64,000 nucleotides of DNA from Geomonas oryzae (GTDB lineage: Bacteria; Desulfobacterota; Desulfuromonadia; Geobacterales; Geobacteraceae), in the NCBI RefSeq assembly GCF_004117875.1, contig NZ_RAHW01000002.1:682001-746000 (forward strand), read 5' to 3'. The translations under genes were made by a program, and so were the position numbers. Positions 36,355 to 45,397 of this stretch are shown here, in pieces. Within the stretch, counting starts at the first letter, position 1, and each line of letters begins with the position of its first letter. Under the pieces are notes generated by a model. That model had not been told where the DNA came from. It was given only the letters and a program-made list of their open reading frames with translations, and searched no databases.

Positions 36355-36467
36355 TCCCCTCTCCCTCCAGGAGAGGGTGCCCGAAGGGCGGGTGAGGGCG
36401 TAGCCACGAAGAGACATTCCGCCGTTTGCAACGCCCTCACCCTGACCCTCTCCCGGAGGGAGAGGGG
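36355..36467. repeat. family A palindromic repeat, copy 2
   Basis: Left hairpin CCCTCTCCCTCCAGGAGAGG, then GGTGAGGGCG, a short centre with CCACGAAGAGAC, AACGCCCTCACCC, and right hairpin CCCTCTCCCGGAGGGAGAGG. It lies between bamI and the glutaryl-CoA dehydrogenase gene. The remaining bases of this 275-bp gap hold nothing I can support as a gene. Confidence 0.85.
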
Positions 36468-36579
36468 AGGATGGACGTCGTTATAATTCCCCCGTCCCCC
36501 GGGGGGCGGCACGAAGGCCGGATGAAGATCCGCACCCCAACGAACTCCACCCACCAAACCTCCCGGGGGACGTGAGAAC

Positions 36580-37224
36580 TTAGGGGCCGCACCCGGAACA
36601 GGAACCGGTGCAGGCACAACCGGCTTCCTGCGGCTCCTCGGGCGGCGTCGCCAGCGCCTCGGTCAGCACGTAGGCGGCTTGCAGTGCGGAGGTGGGACAA
36701 AGCGGGAAACATTCCTTGCAGTCCCAGCACTCCTTCCCGGCGACGTCGGGGATGAAGCTGATCTCGCGGCGCGGCCCGCGATCGATGTAGCCGATGGCGT
36801 TCTTCTTTTTCACCTCGTTGCAGTACCTGACGCAAAGGCCGCAGAGGATGCAGAAGGAGGGGTCCTTGTCGAAACGGTCCCGGTCCGCACCGTACTCGGC
36901 AGCAAGCTCGAGGAGCTGCGGCGCGTCGGGGGCGTGGGCCATCATCTGCTCGATAAGCACCTTGCGGATCTTCGCCAGCTTCTCGGTCTTTGTCTGCACC
37001 ACCATCCCCTTCTCGGCGGGGTAGACGCAGGCGGCGACCAACTGGTTCCTGCCGTTCGCCTCCGCCTCCACGGTGCAGATCCGGCAGGCGCCGTAAGGCT
37101 CCAGCTGGTCGTGGTGGCAAAGGGTGGGGATCTTGATTCCCGCCGTTTTCGCGGCTTCTACGATGGTCATCCCTTCCCGGGCGGTGACCTCTTTCCCATC
37201 TATCTGCAGGACGAATTCGCTCAT
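36580..37224 (-). CDS. bamI: BamI, NuoG-like ferredoxin subunit of class II benzoyl-CoA reductase
   Basis: 214 aa. The N-terminal [2Fe-2S] domain has CHHDQLEPYGACRICTVE and a later Cys in LVAACVYP. A His-Cys and [4Fe-4S] section follows (SFCILCGLCVRYCNEV, then CWDCKECFPLCP). This matches the short NuoG/HoxU-type subunit. The C-terminal tail is unusually Cys-rich (CACTGSCSGCG), perhaps another metal site. In the Bam complex, BamGHI resemble an NADH/ferredoxin electron-input module. It is the last of the bamB-I run, with a family A repeat between it and bamH. Confidence 0.9.
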   Translation of the reverse strand: MSEFVLQIDGKEVTAREGMTIVEAAKTAGIKIPTLCHHDQLEPYGACRICTVEAEANGRNQLVAACVYPAEKGMVVQTKTEKLAKIRKVLIEQMMAHAPDAPQLLELAAEYGADRDRFDKDPSFCILCGLCVRYCNEVKKKNAIGYIDRGPRREISFIPDVAGKECWDCKECFPLCPTSALQAAYVLTEALATPPEEPQEAGCACTGSCSGCGP

Positions 37225-37250
37225 GTTCTGTTCCTTTCAAGGGGCCTTTC

Positions 37251-37360
37251 CCCCCCTCGCCCTTCGGGAGAGGGGCTGGGGGTGAGGGCGCTGCCACGAA
37301 GCTAGGTTTTGCCGGTTGCGACTCCCTCACCCCGGCCCTCTCCCGGGGGGAGAGGGAGGG
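37251..37360. repeat. family A palindromic repeat, copy 3
   Basis: CCCTCGCCCTTCGGGAGAGG, then GGTGAGGGCG, the variable centre with CCACGAAGC, CTCCCTCACCCC and CCCTCTCCCGGGGGGAGAGG. It is an insertion inside the bam operon between bamH and bamI. It shows that these repeats tolerate positions within transcribed regions. Confidence 0.85.
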
Positions 37361-37381
37361 TTGGGAGAAGGTTCTGAGAAG

Positions 37382-39292
37382 CTACGCCAGTGCCCGTTTT
37401 TCCTGCGGGACCGGGGCCGGGACGGGCACGCCGGAGAGCTTGTCGATGGCCTGGAAGGCTGCGGGACAGGCCTCGATGCAGGTGCCGCACTTGGTGCACT
37501 TCTCCTGGTCGATGACGTGGATCGTCTTCTTGCCCCCCTCGATGGCGTTCGCGGGGCACTTCCTCAGGCAGCTGCCGCACCCCTTGCATCTCTCGGGATC
37601 GATGTGGAAGGCGATCAGCTCCTTGCAGGAAAGGGCCGGGCAGCGCTTCTCCTTGATGTGGGCCTCGTACTCCTCGCGGAAGTACTTGAGGGTGGAGAGG
37701 ACCGGGTTCGGCGCGGTCTTGCCCAGCGCACAGAGGGCGGCGCCCTGGGTCGCCATCGCCATGTTCTCGAGGAGTTCGATGTCCCCTTCCTTCCCTCTTC
37801 CCTGGGTGATGTCGGTCATCACCTTGAGCATCTGTCTGATCCCCTCGCGGCACGGCACGCACTTGCCGCACGACTCGTCGCTCAGGAATTCGAGGAAGTA
37901 GCGGGCGATGTCGACGAGGCAGGTGTCCTCGTCCATGACGATCATGCCGCCCGAGCCCATCATGGCGCCCATCTTCATCAGCTCGTCGAAGTCCACCTTG
38001 ACGTCGAGGAACTCCTCGGGGATGCACCCGCCCGACGGTCCGCCGGTCTGCACCGCCTTGAACTTCTTACCCTTGGGGACGCCGCCGCCGATCTTGTAGA
38101 TGATGTCCCTGAGCGGTATCCCCATCGGCACCTCGACGAGGCCGGTGTTGTTCACCTTGCCGACCAGGGAGAAGATCTTCGTTCCCTTGCTGCTCTCGGT
38201 GCCGACCGAGGAGAAGAACTCGGCCCCCTCGTTGATGAGGACCGGGATGTTGGCCCAGGTCTCCACGTTGTTGATGTTGGTCGGCTTGCCCCAAAGTCCC
38301 TTGTTGGCCGGAAACGGCGGCCTGGACTTGGGCTCCCCCGGTTTTCCTTCGAGCGAGGCCAGGAGCGAGGTCTCCTCGCCGCAGATGAAGGCGCCCGCGC
38401 CGCGGTGCACCTTGACGGTGAAGTCGAAGCCGGAGCCGAGGATGTTCTTGCCCAAAAGCCCGCGCCGCTCCGCCTCTTTCATCGCGACCGAGAGGTTGTC
38501 GACGGCGAGCGGGTATTCCTGGCGCACGTAGATGTACCCCTCGGTGGCGCCGATGGCGTAGGCCCCGATCATGAGCCCCTCGAGGACGGTGAAGGGGTTT
38601 CCTTCCATGAGGGAGCGGTCCATGTAGGCCCCCGGGTCCCCCTCGTCGCAGTTGACCACGACGTACTTCTGGTCTCCCGGCGCCTTTCTCGCGAACTCCC
38701 ATTTCATGCCGGAGGGGAAGCCCGCGCCGCCGCGCCCTCTGAGCTTCGCCGCCTTCACCTCGCCGATCACCTCTTCCGGGGTCATCTCGAAGAGCGCCTT
38801 GGTGAGCGCCTTGTACCCGCCTACGGCCATGTAGTCCTCAAGGCTCTTCGGGTCGATCTTGCGGTTCAGCCCCAGGATGAGGCGCTGCTGGTTCTTGTAG
38901 AAGGGGATGTCATGCTCGTAGCTCGACTTCTCCCCGGTGTTCGGGTCGACGTAGAGGAGCCTCTCGACGAGCTTCTTCTCCTTGAAGGTGTGGGAGACGA
39001 TCTCGCAGACGTCCTCCGGTTTCACCTTCAGGTAGCAGATCCCCTCCGGGTAGATCACCACGATGGGACCCTGCTCGCAGAAGCCGTGACAGCCGGTCCT
39101 TCTGATCTCGACCTGGTCGGTGAGCCCGTGGCTTTTAAGTTCGGCGACGATGGCGGTCGCCACCTTCTCGCTTCCGGTGGCGTGGCAGGCGCTGCCGGAG
39201 CAGAGGGTGATGCAGGGCCTGTCGTCGCTGCGCTTCGACAGGATGCTCCTCCTGAACTCTTCCAATTCCGCTGGCGAATTTATCCTTGGCAT
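37382..39292 (-). CDS. bamH: BamH, NuoF-like flavoprotein subunit of class II benzoyl-CoA reductase
   Basis: 636 aa. Domain order: N-terminal thioredoxin-like [2Fe-2S] part (TLCSGSACHATGS, then RRTGCHGFCEQGP), NAD/FMN domain (KLRGRGGAGFPSGMKW, then GAGAFICGEETSLLASLEG), the [4Fe-4S] site SCGKCVPCREG, and a C-terminal 2x[4Fe-4S] ferredoxin (CKGCGSCLRKCP and CTKCGTCIEACP). This is the HydB/NuoF layout of electron-bifurcating hydrogenases. In the Bam complex it is thought to handle NAD(H) and link it to ferredoxin-driven ring reduction. It is ten bases downstream of bamG. Confidence 0.93.
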   Translation of the reverse strand: MPRINSPAELEEFRRSILSKRSDDRPCITLCSGSACHATGSEKVATAIVAELKSHGLTDQVEIRRTGCHGFCEQGPIVVIYPEGICYLKVKPEDVCEIVSHTFKEKKLVERLLYVDPNTGEKSSYEHDIPFYKNQQRLILGLNRKIDPKSLEDYMAVGGYKALTKALFEMTPEEVIGEVKAAKLRGRGGAGFPSGMKWEFARKAPGDQKYVVVNCDEGDPGAYMDRSLMEGNPFTVLEGLMIGAYAIGATEGYIYVRQEYPLAVDNLSVAMKEAERRGLLGKNILGSGFDFTVKVHRGAGAFICGEETSLLASLEGKPGEPKSRPPFPANKGLWGKPTNINNVETWANIPVLINEGAEFFSSVGTESSKGTKIFSLVGKVNNTGLVEVPMGIPLRDIIYKIGGGVPKGKKFKAVQTGGPSGGCIPEEFLDVKVDFDELMKMGAMMGSGGMIVMDEDTCLVDIARYFLEFLSDESCGKCVPCREGIRQMLKVMTDITQGRGKEGDIELLENMAMATQGAALCALGKTAPNPVLSTLKYFREEYEAHIKEKRCPALSCKELIAFHIDPERCKGCGSCLRKCPANAIEGGKKTIHVIDQEKCTKCGTCIEACPAAFQAIDKLSGVPVPAPVPQEKRALA

Positions 39293-39301
39293 AAGCGCCC
39301 C

Positions 39302-39760
39302 TTACTCGTAGTTTTTCAGCACGTCGGCGGCCTGGGCAGGCGCTACGTTGCCGTGATACTCACCGTCCACTACCATGACCGGGCCGAGGGCGCAGCACCC
39401 GAGACAGTTGACCGTCTCGAGGCTGAACTTGAGCTCCGCGTCGGTCTCCCCGGCCTTGATGCCGGTCGCGTCGGAAAGGACGTCCAGGACCTTCTGGGCG
39501 CCGCGCACGTGGCAGGCCGTCCCCATGCAGACATGGATCTGGTGGCGCCCCTTGGGAACCTGGCTGAACGCCTTGTAGAAGGTTGTGATGTGCTGGATAC
39601 GGTTCATCGGCACATCCAGCTTCTCGGCCACCCGGTCCAGCGCCTGTTTCGGGAGCCAGTGGTGCTCGGCCTGGATGTCCAGGAGGATCTGGATCAGCGA
39701 GCTCTGCTCGGCGTTGTGGTTGTCTATGATCTGGTCGATTCTCGTAATATCCATGCACAT
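39302..39760 (-). CDS. bamG: BamG, NuoE-like [2Fe-2S] subunit of class II benzoyl-CoA reductase
   Basis: 152 aa, NuoE family length. The helical N-terminus (SSLIQILLDIQAEHHWLPKQ) is typical. The thioredoxin-like [2Fe-2S] ligands lie in HVCMGTACHVRG and ETVNCLGCCALGP. The start at 39760 has GAGG upstream; a start two codons later is also possible. It partners with NuoF-like BamH encoded ten bases downstream and follows the selenoprotein gene bamF by 31 bases. Confidence 0.93.
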   Translation of the reverse strand: MCMDITRIDQIIDNHNAEQSSLIQILLDIQAEHHWLPKQALDRVAEKLDVPMNRIQHITTFYKAFSQVPKGRHQIHVCMGTACHVRGAQKVLDVLSDATGIKAGETDAELKFSLETVNCLGCCALGPVMVVDGEYHGNVAPAQAADVLKNYE

Positions 39761-39791
39761 GGCGGCCTACCTCACTTGACTTCGTTTTCGA

Positions 39792-40562
39792 CTAGATGGC
39801 CAGCGCGTAGCGCTTCTCCCCTTCGTCGTACCTAACCAAACCCTTCCGCGACGAATCCTTCAGGTGCCTGGAGACGTCCGCCGGTTCGAGGTCGAGAGCC
39901 TTGGCGATCTCGGCGCTCGTGAGCGGATTGTCCCTTAAAAGCAGGGTCATCTGGCTCACCGCGAGCTTGTCGACCACCAGGTCCTCGAAGATCCGCTTCA
40001 GCTCGTCGCTAGCGAAGAACTCGGCGTATTCCTCCTCGGTCTTGAAGCGCTGTCTGAGCCGCTCGCGCTCGACCAGTTTCACGTACGGGACCAGCCTGTT
40101 GGCGGCCTCGAGCCTGATCGCAAGGGCGCTCGGGTCGATCCCCTCCCCTTTGCCCAAAGGCCCCAGCTCCTTCAGCACCCTTCCGAAGTCGTTCATCACC
40201 TCGGCGTAGCGCATCCCCTCGGAGGCCGAGATCCACTCGAGCCTCAGGCGGTTCGGGTTGATGCCGAGGGTCTCCAGGATCTTCTTCGCGATGTGCGCGT
40301 TCTTCAAAACGTCGTAGTTCCCCTCGGTGACGTAGTGGCATTCACCCGGCCAGCAGCCACCGATGAAAACCCCGTCCGCCCCCTTCTGGAAGGCCCGCAG
40401 CACGAACCCTATGTCCACGCGGCCGGTACACATGACCCTGATGATCTTCGTCTCTGTCGTATATTGCAGTCTGGAAACTCCAGCCAGGTCGGCAGCGCCG
40501 TACGCTCACCATGTGCACAGGAAACCGACGACCCTGGGCTTTTGCTCGATTCCGGTTGTCAT
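39792..40562 (-). CDS. bamF: BamF, MvhD-like selenoprotein subunit of class II benzoyl-CoA reductase
   Basis: 256 aa when the in-frame TGA at 40506-40508 (codon 19) is read as selenocysteine. The true start is ATG at 40562 behind AAGGAGG; without recoding, only the part from 40433 would appear. The reading is GFLCTW-Sec-AYGAADLAG, where relatives of the MvhD family have Cys at that place in the [2Fe-2S] site; more ligands are in MCTGRVD and GGCWPGECHYV. A hairpin lies 22 bases after the TGA. The last 70 residues (MTLLLRDNPLTSAEIAKALD, then DVSRHLKDSSRKGLVRY) form a winged helix-like domain. BamF would connect HdrA-like BamE with the NADH module BamGHI. Confidence 0.92.
40471..40508 (-). promoter_or_regulatory. 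Sec codon and candidate bacterial SECIS of bamF
   Basis: The TGA (40506-40508) is followed after 22 bases by CTGGA-GTT-TCCAG (40471-40483), a perfect 5-bp stem with a GTT loop, all within the coding region. Bacterial SECIS hairpins lie in this place and often carry G and U in the loop. Recognition by SelB cannot be tested here. Confidence 0.65.
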
Positions 40563-40604
40563 TGTTACCTCCTTCCCAGGTTCCCCTGGAGTTGTTCGTG
40601 AGAT

Positions 40605-43600
40605 CTAGGCCCGGCTCGGCGGGAGCGCCGCGTCGATCTGGGCGTAGATGGCGTCGTCGGTGTAGTGCTTCAGGTAGATGGCCCGGGTCGGGCACTTGGC
40701 GTTGCACAGGCCGTCCCCCTTGCAGAGGATCGGTTCCACGTGCGCCTTCTTCCCCTTGGGGGTGTCCACGAAGCTGATCGCGCCGTACTTGCAGGCGGTG
40801 ATGCAGGCGCCGCAGGCGACACAGCTCGACTCATCGACGTCGCAGACCGAACCCGACGCGGTCACCGTCTCCTTGGAGAGGATCCCCACCGCGCGTCCCG
40901 CAGCCCCGAGCGCCTGGCTGATAGTCTCGGTCAGGTGCTTCGGATAGTGTGCGGTGCCGCAGAGGAAGACGCCGTCGGCGCTGAAATCAACCGGCCTCAG
41001 TTTCACGTGGGCCTCCTGGAAGAAGCCGTCCGGGTTGTTGGAGACCTTGAAGAGTTTCCCCGCCTCCTGGCTCGCCTCGGACGGGATCACCGCAGCAGCG
41101 AGCACCACGAGGTCCGCCTCGAGCTCCATCATCTGGCCGAGCACCGGGTCGGGGACGGTCACCTTGAAGCCCGCGCCCGCCGCCTCCACCAACGGTTTCC
41201 CCTCCGGCTCGTAGCGGATGAACTTCACGTCCCGCTCCGCGGCCTCGCGGTAGTAGACCTCCTTGAGACCGTAGGTGCGCATGTCGCGGAAGATGATCTG
41301 GATCTCCACCTCGGGGTTGATCTTCTTGAGCTTCAGGGCGTTCTTGATCGCCTGGTTGCAGCAGATCCGGCTGCAGTAGTTGCGGTCGGCCTGGCGGCAG
41401 CCTACGCACTGGATCATGACGATGCTCTTGGCCGCCACCACCTTCTCGTCTCCCGCCACGATCTTCTCTTCGAGCTCCAGCTGGGTCAGCACGTTCTCGC
41501 TCTCGCCGTAGAGGTACTCGGTCGGCTTGTACTCGGCGGCACCGGTGGCGAGCACCGAGACCCCGTGCTTCACCTCGCGCACCCTCCCCTGGGAGGTAAC
41601 ACGGGTGGTGAAGTTGCCGACGTAGCCCGAGACGTCCTCGATGATCGCGTCGGTCCAGACGTGGATGCCGGGGTGCCGGTAGACCTTCTTCACCAGGTCG
41701 GCGAGATAAGGCTGCACCTCGGTCCCGTCGATGGTGTAGTGCAGGCGCCTCGCCATGCCGCCTAGATCGTCGTCCTTCTCGACCAGGTAGACCTCGAACC
41801 CCTGCTCGGCCATGTTGAGCGAGGCGGTCATCCCCGCGACCCCGCCCCCCACCACTAGGGCGGTGTGGTCGACCGGGAGCTGGAATTCCTGCAAAGGCTC
41901 CAGGTGTGCTGCCCGGGCCACCGACATCCTGACGATCTCCTTCGCCTTCGCGGTCGCGTTCTCCTTCTCGCGGGAATGGACCCAGGAGCAGTGCTCGCGG
42001 ATGTTGGCGAACTCGAAGAAGTACTGGTTCAGTCCCGCCTCGCGGCAGGTGTCGCGGAAGAGCGGCTCGTGCGTCCTCGGCGTGCAGGCCGCGAGCACCA
42101 CGCGGTTGAGGCCCTTGGCGACGATGGCGTCGGAGATCTGCTTCGCGTTCTCGGTGGAGCAGGCGAAGAGGTTCTCCCCCGCCCAGGAGACGTTGGGAAG
42201 CGTCGCCGCGTACTCGATCACCTCGGGGATGTTGACGACGCGGCCGATGTTCGCGCCGCAGTAGCAGACGACGACGCCGATCTTCAGCTCCTCCTGCGAG
42301 ACGTCCTTCTCGACCGGGTAGACCCTCTCGCGCTCCAGCTTGTGGCGCCGGGTGGAGAGAAGCTGCCCGACGAGGGCGTCGGCGCCGCTCGCGGTCACGA
42401 CCGACTCGGGGATGTCCAGGGGGCCCTGGAAGGCGCCGGAAACGAAGATCCCCTTCCGGGAGGTCTCGATCGGGTTGTAGGGGTTGTTCTTGCAGAACTT
42501 CTGGTCGGTGAGTTCGATGCCGAACTTCGCGGCGAGCACCTCGACGTCCTTCGGCGGGTTGAGGCCCACCGAGAGGACCACCATGTCGAACTCCTCCTCC
42601 TTGACCCCATGGTCGACGGTGGAGTAGCGGATGGTGACGTTCTTGCTGCTCTCGATCTCCTTTCCGACCGTCACGTAGCTTCTGATGAAGCGCACATCCG
42701 AGAGCTTCTCGGCCCTCTGGTGAAAACGCTCGAAATCCTTGCCGTAGGCGCGGACGTCGTTGTGGAAGATGGTCGCCTGCATGGTCGGGCTGTGGTCCTT
42801 CGCGAGGATCACCTGCTTTTGCGAGTAGGCGCAGCAGACGGCGGAGCAGTAGTTGTTGCCGCCGGGGGTCACCTGACGGGAGCCGACGCACTGGATCCAG
42901 GCGATTTTATGCGGGTGCTTGCCGTCCGAGGGGCGCAGCACCTCACCCTCGTAGGGGCCGGTGGCGCAGAGGATGCGCTCGAAGTCGAGGCTCGTTACCA
43001 CGTTCTGCATGCGGCCGTAGCCGAAATCGCCACGCAGCTTCGGGTCGAAGGTCGAGTAGCCGGGGGAAAGGAGGATGGCGCCGACCTCGATCTGGAAGGT
43101 CTCGGGCTTTTGGTGCAGGTCGATTGCGTTGGTCTTGCAGGCGCCGACGCAGATCTGGCATTTCCCTTCCTTGAGATAAAGGCAGGTCTCCGGGTCGACG
43201 TAGGTGACCAGCGGCACCGCCTGCGAGAAGTAGATGTGCACCGCCTTGTTCTCGGAGAGCTCCTGGTTGAACGGGTCCTTGATCTTCACGGGACAGTAGT
43301 CCACGCAGATGTTGCACCCGGTGCACTTCTCCTCCGAGATGTAGCGGGGCTTCTTGGTGAGGGTCACCTTGAAGTCGCCCGCCTCCCCTTCCACCCGGTC
43401 GACCTCGGTGTAGGTGATGATCTCGATGTTCGGGTTCCTCGAGCACTCGATGAACTTCGGGCTCTCAATGCACATGGAACAGTCGTTGGTCGGGAAGGTC
43501 TTGTCCAGCTGGGACATCTTGCCGCCGAGCGCCGGGGATTTGTCCACCAGGAAGACCCTGAAGCCGGAGTTGGCGAGATCGAGCGCGGCCTGAATGCCGC

Positions 43601-43655
43601 TGATCCCTCCCCCCACGATGAGTACGTCGCCAATATTTCTCTCTGCGCTATTCAT
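40605..43655 (-). CDS. bamE: BamE, double HdrA-like flavo-iron-sulfur subunit of benzoyl-CoA reductase
   Basis: 1016 aa, about one and a half times a normal HdrA. FAD motif 1 is VLIVGGGISGIQAALDLA (11-28); a ferredoxin insert has CTGCNICVDYCPVKI. A second FAD module starts at about residue 600 (ALVVGGGVAGMTASLNMAEQ). Both halves repeat the HdrA pattern IQCVGSRQ...YCSAVCCAYS and IQCVGCRQ...YCSRICCNQA, so the protein is an internal duplication. The C-terminus has CVACGACITACKYG and CKGDGLCNAKCP. HdrA is the bifurcating flavin subunit in heterodisulfide reductase; here it is the proposed site where electrons are split towards the ring-reducing BamBC. Confidence 0.93.
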   Translation of the reverse strand: MNSAERNIGDVLIVGGGISGIQAALDLANSGFRVFLVDKSPALGGKMSQLDKTFPTNDCSMCIESPKFIECSRNPNIEIITYTEVDRVEGEAGDFKVTLTKKPRYISEEKCTGCNICVDYCPVKIKDPFNQELSENKAVHIYFSQAVPLVTYVDPETCLYLKEGKCQICVGACKTNAIDLHQKPETFQIEVGAILLSPGYSTFDPKLRGDFGYGRMQNVVTSLDFERILCATGPYEGEVLRPSDGKHPHKIAWIQCVGSRQVTPGGNNYCSAVCCAYSQKQVILAKDHSPTMQATIFHNDVRAYGKDFERFHQRAEKLSDVRFIRSYVTVGKEIESSKNVTIRYSTVDHGVKEEEFDMVVLSVGLNPPKDVEVLAAKFGIELTDQKFCKNNPYNPIETSRKGIFVSGAFQGPLDIPESVVTASGADALVGQLLSTRRHKLERERVYPVEKDVSQEELKIGVVVCYCGANIGRVVNIPEVIEYAATLPNVSWAGENLFACSTENAKQISDAIVAKGLNRVVLAACTPRTHEPLFRDTCREAGLNQYFFEFANIREHCSWVHSREKENATAKAKEIVRMSVARAAHLEPLQEFQLPVDHTALVVGGGVAGMTASLNMAEQGFEVYLVEKDDDLGGMARRLHYTIDGTEVQPYLADLVKKVYRHPGIHVWTDAIIEDVSGYVGNFTTRVTSQGRVREVKHGVSVLATGAAEYKPTEYLYGESENVLTQLELEEKIVAGDEKVVAAKSIVMIQCVGCRQADRNYCSRICCNQAIKNALKLKKINPEVEIQIIFRDMRTYGLKEVYYREAAERDVKFIRYEPEGKPLVEAAGAGFKVTVPDPVLGQMMELEADLVVLAAAVIPSEASQEAGKLFKVSNNPDGFFQEAHVKLRPVDFSADGVFLCGTAHYPKHLTETISQALGAAGRAVGILSKETVTASGSVCDVDESSCVACGACITACKYGAISFVDTPKGKKAHVEPILCKGDGLCNAKCPTRAIYLKHYTDDAIYAQIDAALPPSRA

Positions 43656-43686
43656 AGAAGTTATCCTTCCCCTGGGGTTGCTTGCC

Positions 43687-44838
43687 TCAGATCACCTCGG
43701 CGATGATCTCCGTCAGGTCCTTCACCTCCACCTTCTCGTGGTCGGCCAGATCGAGGCTCGAATCGGTGAAGTTGGTGATGCAGTAGGGACAGGAGGTTGC
43801 GAGCACCTCGGCCCCGGCGTCGACCGCCTGCCTGAGCCTCAGATCGGCGAAGCGCTCCTCCTTGGGAGTCTCCATCCAGATCCGGCCGCCGCCACCGCCG
43901 CAGCAAAGCGAGAATTCACGGTTTTCGGCCATCTCAGTGAACTGAAGTCCCGGGACCTTTTTCAGCACGTTCCTCGGCTCCTCGTAGACGCCGTTGTGGC
44001 GCCCGAGGTAACAGGGATCGTGGTAGGTGACCTTCTTCGCGAACTCACCCTTGATGGTGAGCCTCCCCTCCTCGATCAGCTGATCGATGAGCTGGGAGAT
44101 GAAGACCACCTCGAAGTGAACCATGAACTCCGGGTACTCGTTCTTGAAGGTGTGGTAGCAGTGCGGCGAGGAGACGATCACGCGCTTCACGCCGCGGTCG
44201 ATGAAGGCCCGGATGTTGTCCTTGGCGAGCTTCTTGAAGAGTTCCTCGTTGCCGGTCTTTCTGATGCTCTCGCCGCAGCAGCTCTCCTTGTCGCCGAGGA
44301 TTCCGAACTTCACCCCCGCCTTGTTGAGGATCGTGGCGGTCGCCTGGGCGACCCTCCGCATCCTGGGGTCGTAGCTCAAGTAGCAGCCGGTGAAGTAGAG
44401 GGCTTCCATCCCCTCCTCGTACGGCTTCACCGGAAGATCCTTCGCCCATTCTCCCCTCTTCGCGCGCTCGCCTCCGATGGAGTTCCCCTCGCTGGTGAGG
44501 CTCGCCACCACGTTCCTGATGGTCCCGACGTGACCTGGGTAGACGTCGTACTCGGCGCCCATGCTCCTAAGCGCCACCCCCGCCTCGATCTGGTTCACCC
44601 CTCTCGGGCAGCGGGAGGGACAGGTCCCGCAGGTGCTGCAGCGCCAGATCTCTTCCTGCTCGATCTCGGTGAGCCCGAAGACCCCCTGCCTGACCACCTT
44701 GCGCATGCTGAACTGCCGCACCCGGTTCCAGGGGCAGACCGAGTCGCACAGGCCGCACTGGTAGCAGTACTTGAGCGAGTCGCCCCCCTTCTCTTTGATG
44801 ACATCTATGATCTCTTTGAATGGAGTCACGGTTTCCAC
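43687..44838 (-). CDS. bamD: BamD, HdrBC-like iron-sulfur subunit of benzoyl-CoA reductase
   Basis: 383 aa. It starts with two [4Fe-4S] motifs (YCYQCGLCDSVCPWNRV and RCSTCGTCPSRCP) like HdrC, followed by two CCG domains like HdrB (SCCGESIRKTG with SSPHCYHTF, then SLCCGGGGGRIWMET with SCPYCITNF). CCG domains bind non-cubane [4Fe-4S] clusters in HdrB. It lies 31 bases upstream of bamE and 19 downstream of bamC. Together BamD, E and F mimic the soluble HdrABC-MvhD complex. Confidence 0.93.
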   Translation of the reverse strand: METVTPFKEIIDVIKEKGGDSLKYCYQCGLCDSVCPWNRVRQFSMRKVVRQGVFGLTEIEQEEIWRCSTCGTCPSRCPRGVNQIEAGVALRSMGAEYDVYPGHVGTIRNVVASLTSEGNSIGGERAKRGEWAKDLPVKPYEEGMEALYFTGCYLSYDPRMRRVAQATATILNKAGVKFGILGDKESCCGESIRKTGNEELFKKLAKDNIRAFIDRGVKRVIVSSPHCYHTFKNEYPEFMVHFEVVFISQLIDQLIEEGRLTIKGEFAKKVTYHDPCYLGRHNGVYEEPRNVLKKVPGLQFTEMAENREFSLCCGGGGGRIWMETPKEERFADLRLRQAVDAGAEVLATSCPYCITNFTDSSLDLADHEKVEVKDLTEIIAEVI

Positions 44839-44857
44839 GATGCACCGTCCTTTCGCG

Positions 44858-45397
44858 TCAGCGTCCTTTAGTTATCTGGGCAACCGTGTCGAGGAGCTTC
44901 TCCTGGCCGAACCTTTTCACCAGCGACTCGAGGCCTATCTCCAGCTCGCCCTGCTTCGTCTCCTCGGAAGGCTCCTCGATCTCCCTCTCGGTCACCGAGA
45001 GCGCACCCACCAGGCACCACTTGACGCAGAGCGGTTCCGGTTCGCCGTCGCAGAGGTCGCACTTGAGCGGAAGCCCTGAGTCCGGCTCGCGGAAGAGGTC
45101 GCGCGAGGGGCAGGAGGTCCGGCAGAAGCCGCACTCGTCGTACTCCTTGCCGTCGATGATGAACTTGTCGCGCCCCATGCACTCGCTCTCGGTGTAGTCA
45201 CCGGCGTAGAGCGGGATGTAGATGTCGCGAAGGGGATCGCGCACCACGCGCACCCTGGAGCGCGCCGGGTTGTTGCTGCTGTACTTGGGGGCCGCGTGGA
45301 AGGAGGAGCAGATCACCTCGCAGGCACGGCAGCCGTTGCATTTGTCCGCATCTATGTTGATGGTTTTTATCGTTCTCTTCCTGGTCTCGGTGCTCAC
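44858..45397 (-). CDS. bamC: BamC, iron-sulfur subunit of class II benzoyl-CoA reductase
   Basis: 179 aa ferredoxin-like protein. Cys motifs: CNGCRACEVICSSFH, then CGFCRTSCPSRD and CDLCDGEPEPLCVKWCLVG, enough for three [4Fe-4S] clusters as in AOR-type small subunits. It overlaps the end of bamB by four bases, so the BamBC pair is translationally coupled. It passes electrons to the tungsten site in BamB. Confidence 0.93.
   Translation of the reverse strand: MSTETRKRTIKTINIDADKCNGCRACEVICSSFHAAPKYSSNNPARSRVRVVRDPLRDIYIPLYAGDYTESECMGRDKFIIDGKEYDECGFCRTSCPSRDLFREPDSGLPLKCDLCDGEPEPLCVKWCLVGALSVTEREIEEPSEETKQGELEIGLESLVKRFGQEKLLDTVAQITKGR

Noticed and set aside
39792..40433. BamF starting at the internal ATG 40433 (213 aa)
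   Set aside because: This start has no ribosome site and would remove half of the Fe-S site. The upstream frame with one TGA and a strong Shine-Dalgarno is better explained by selenocysteine.
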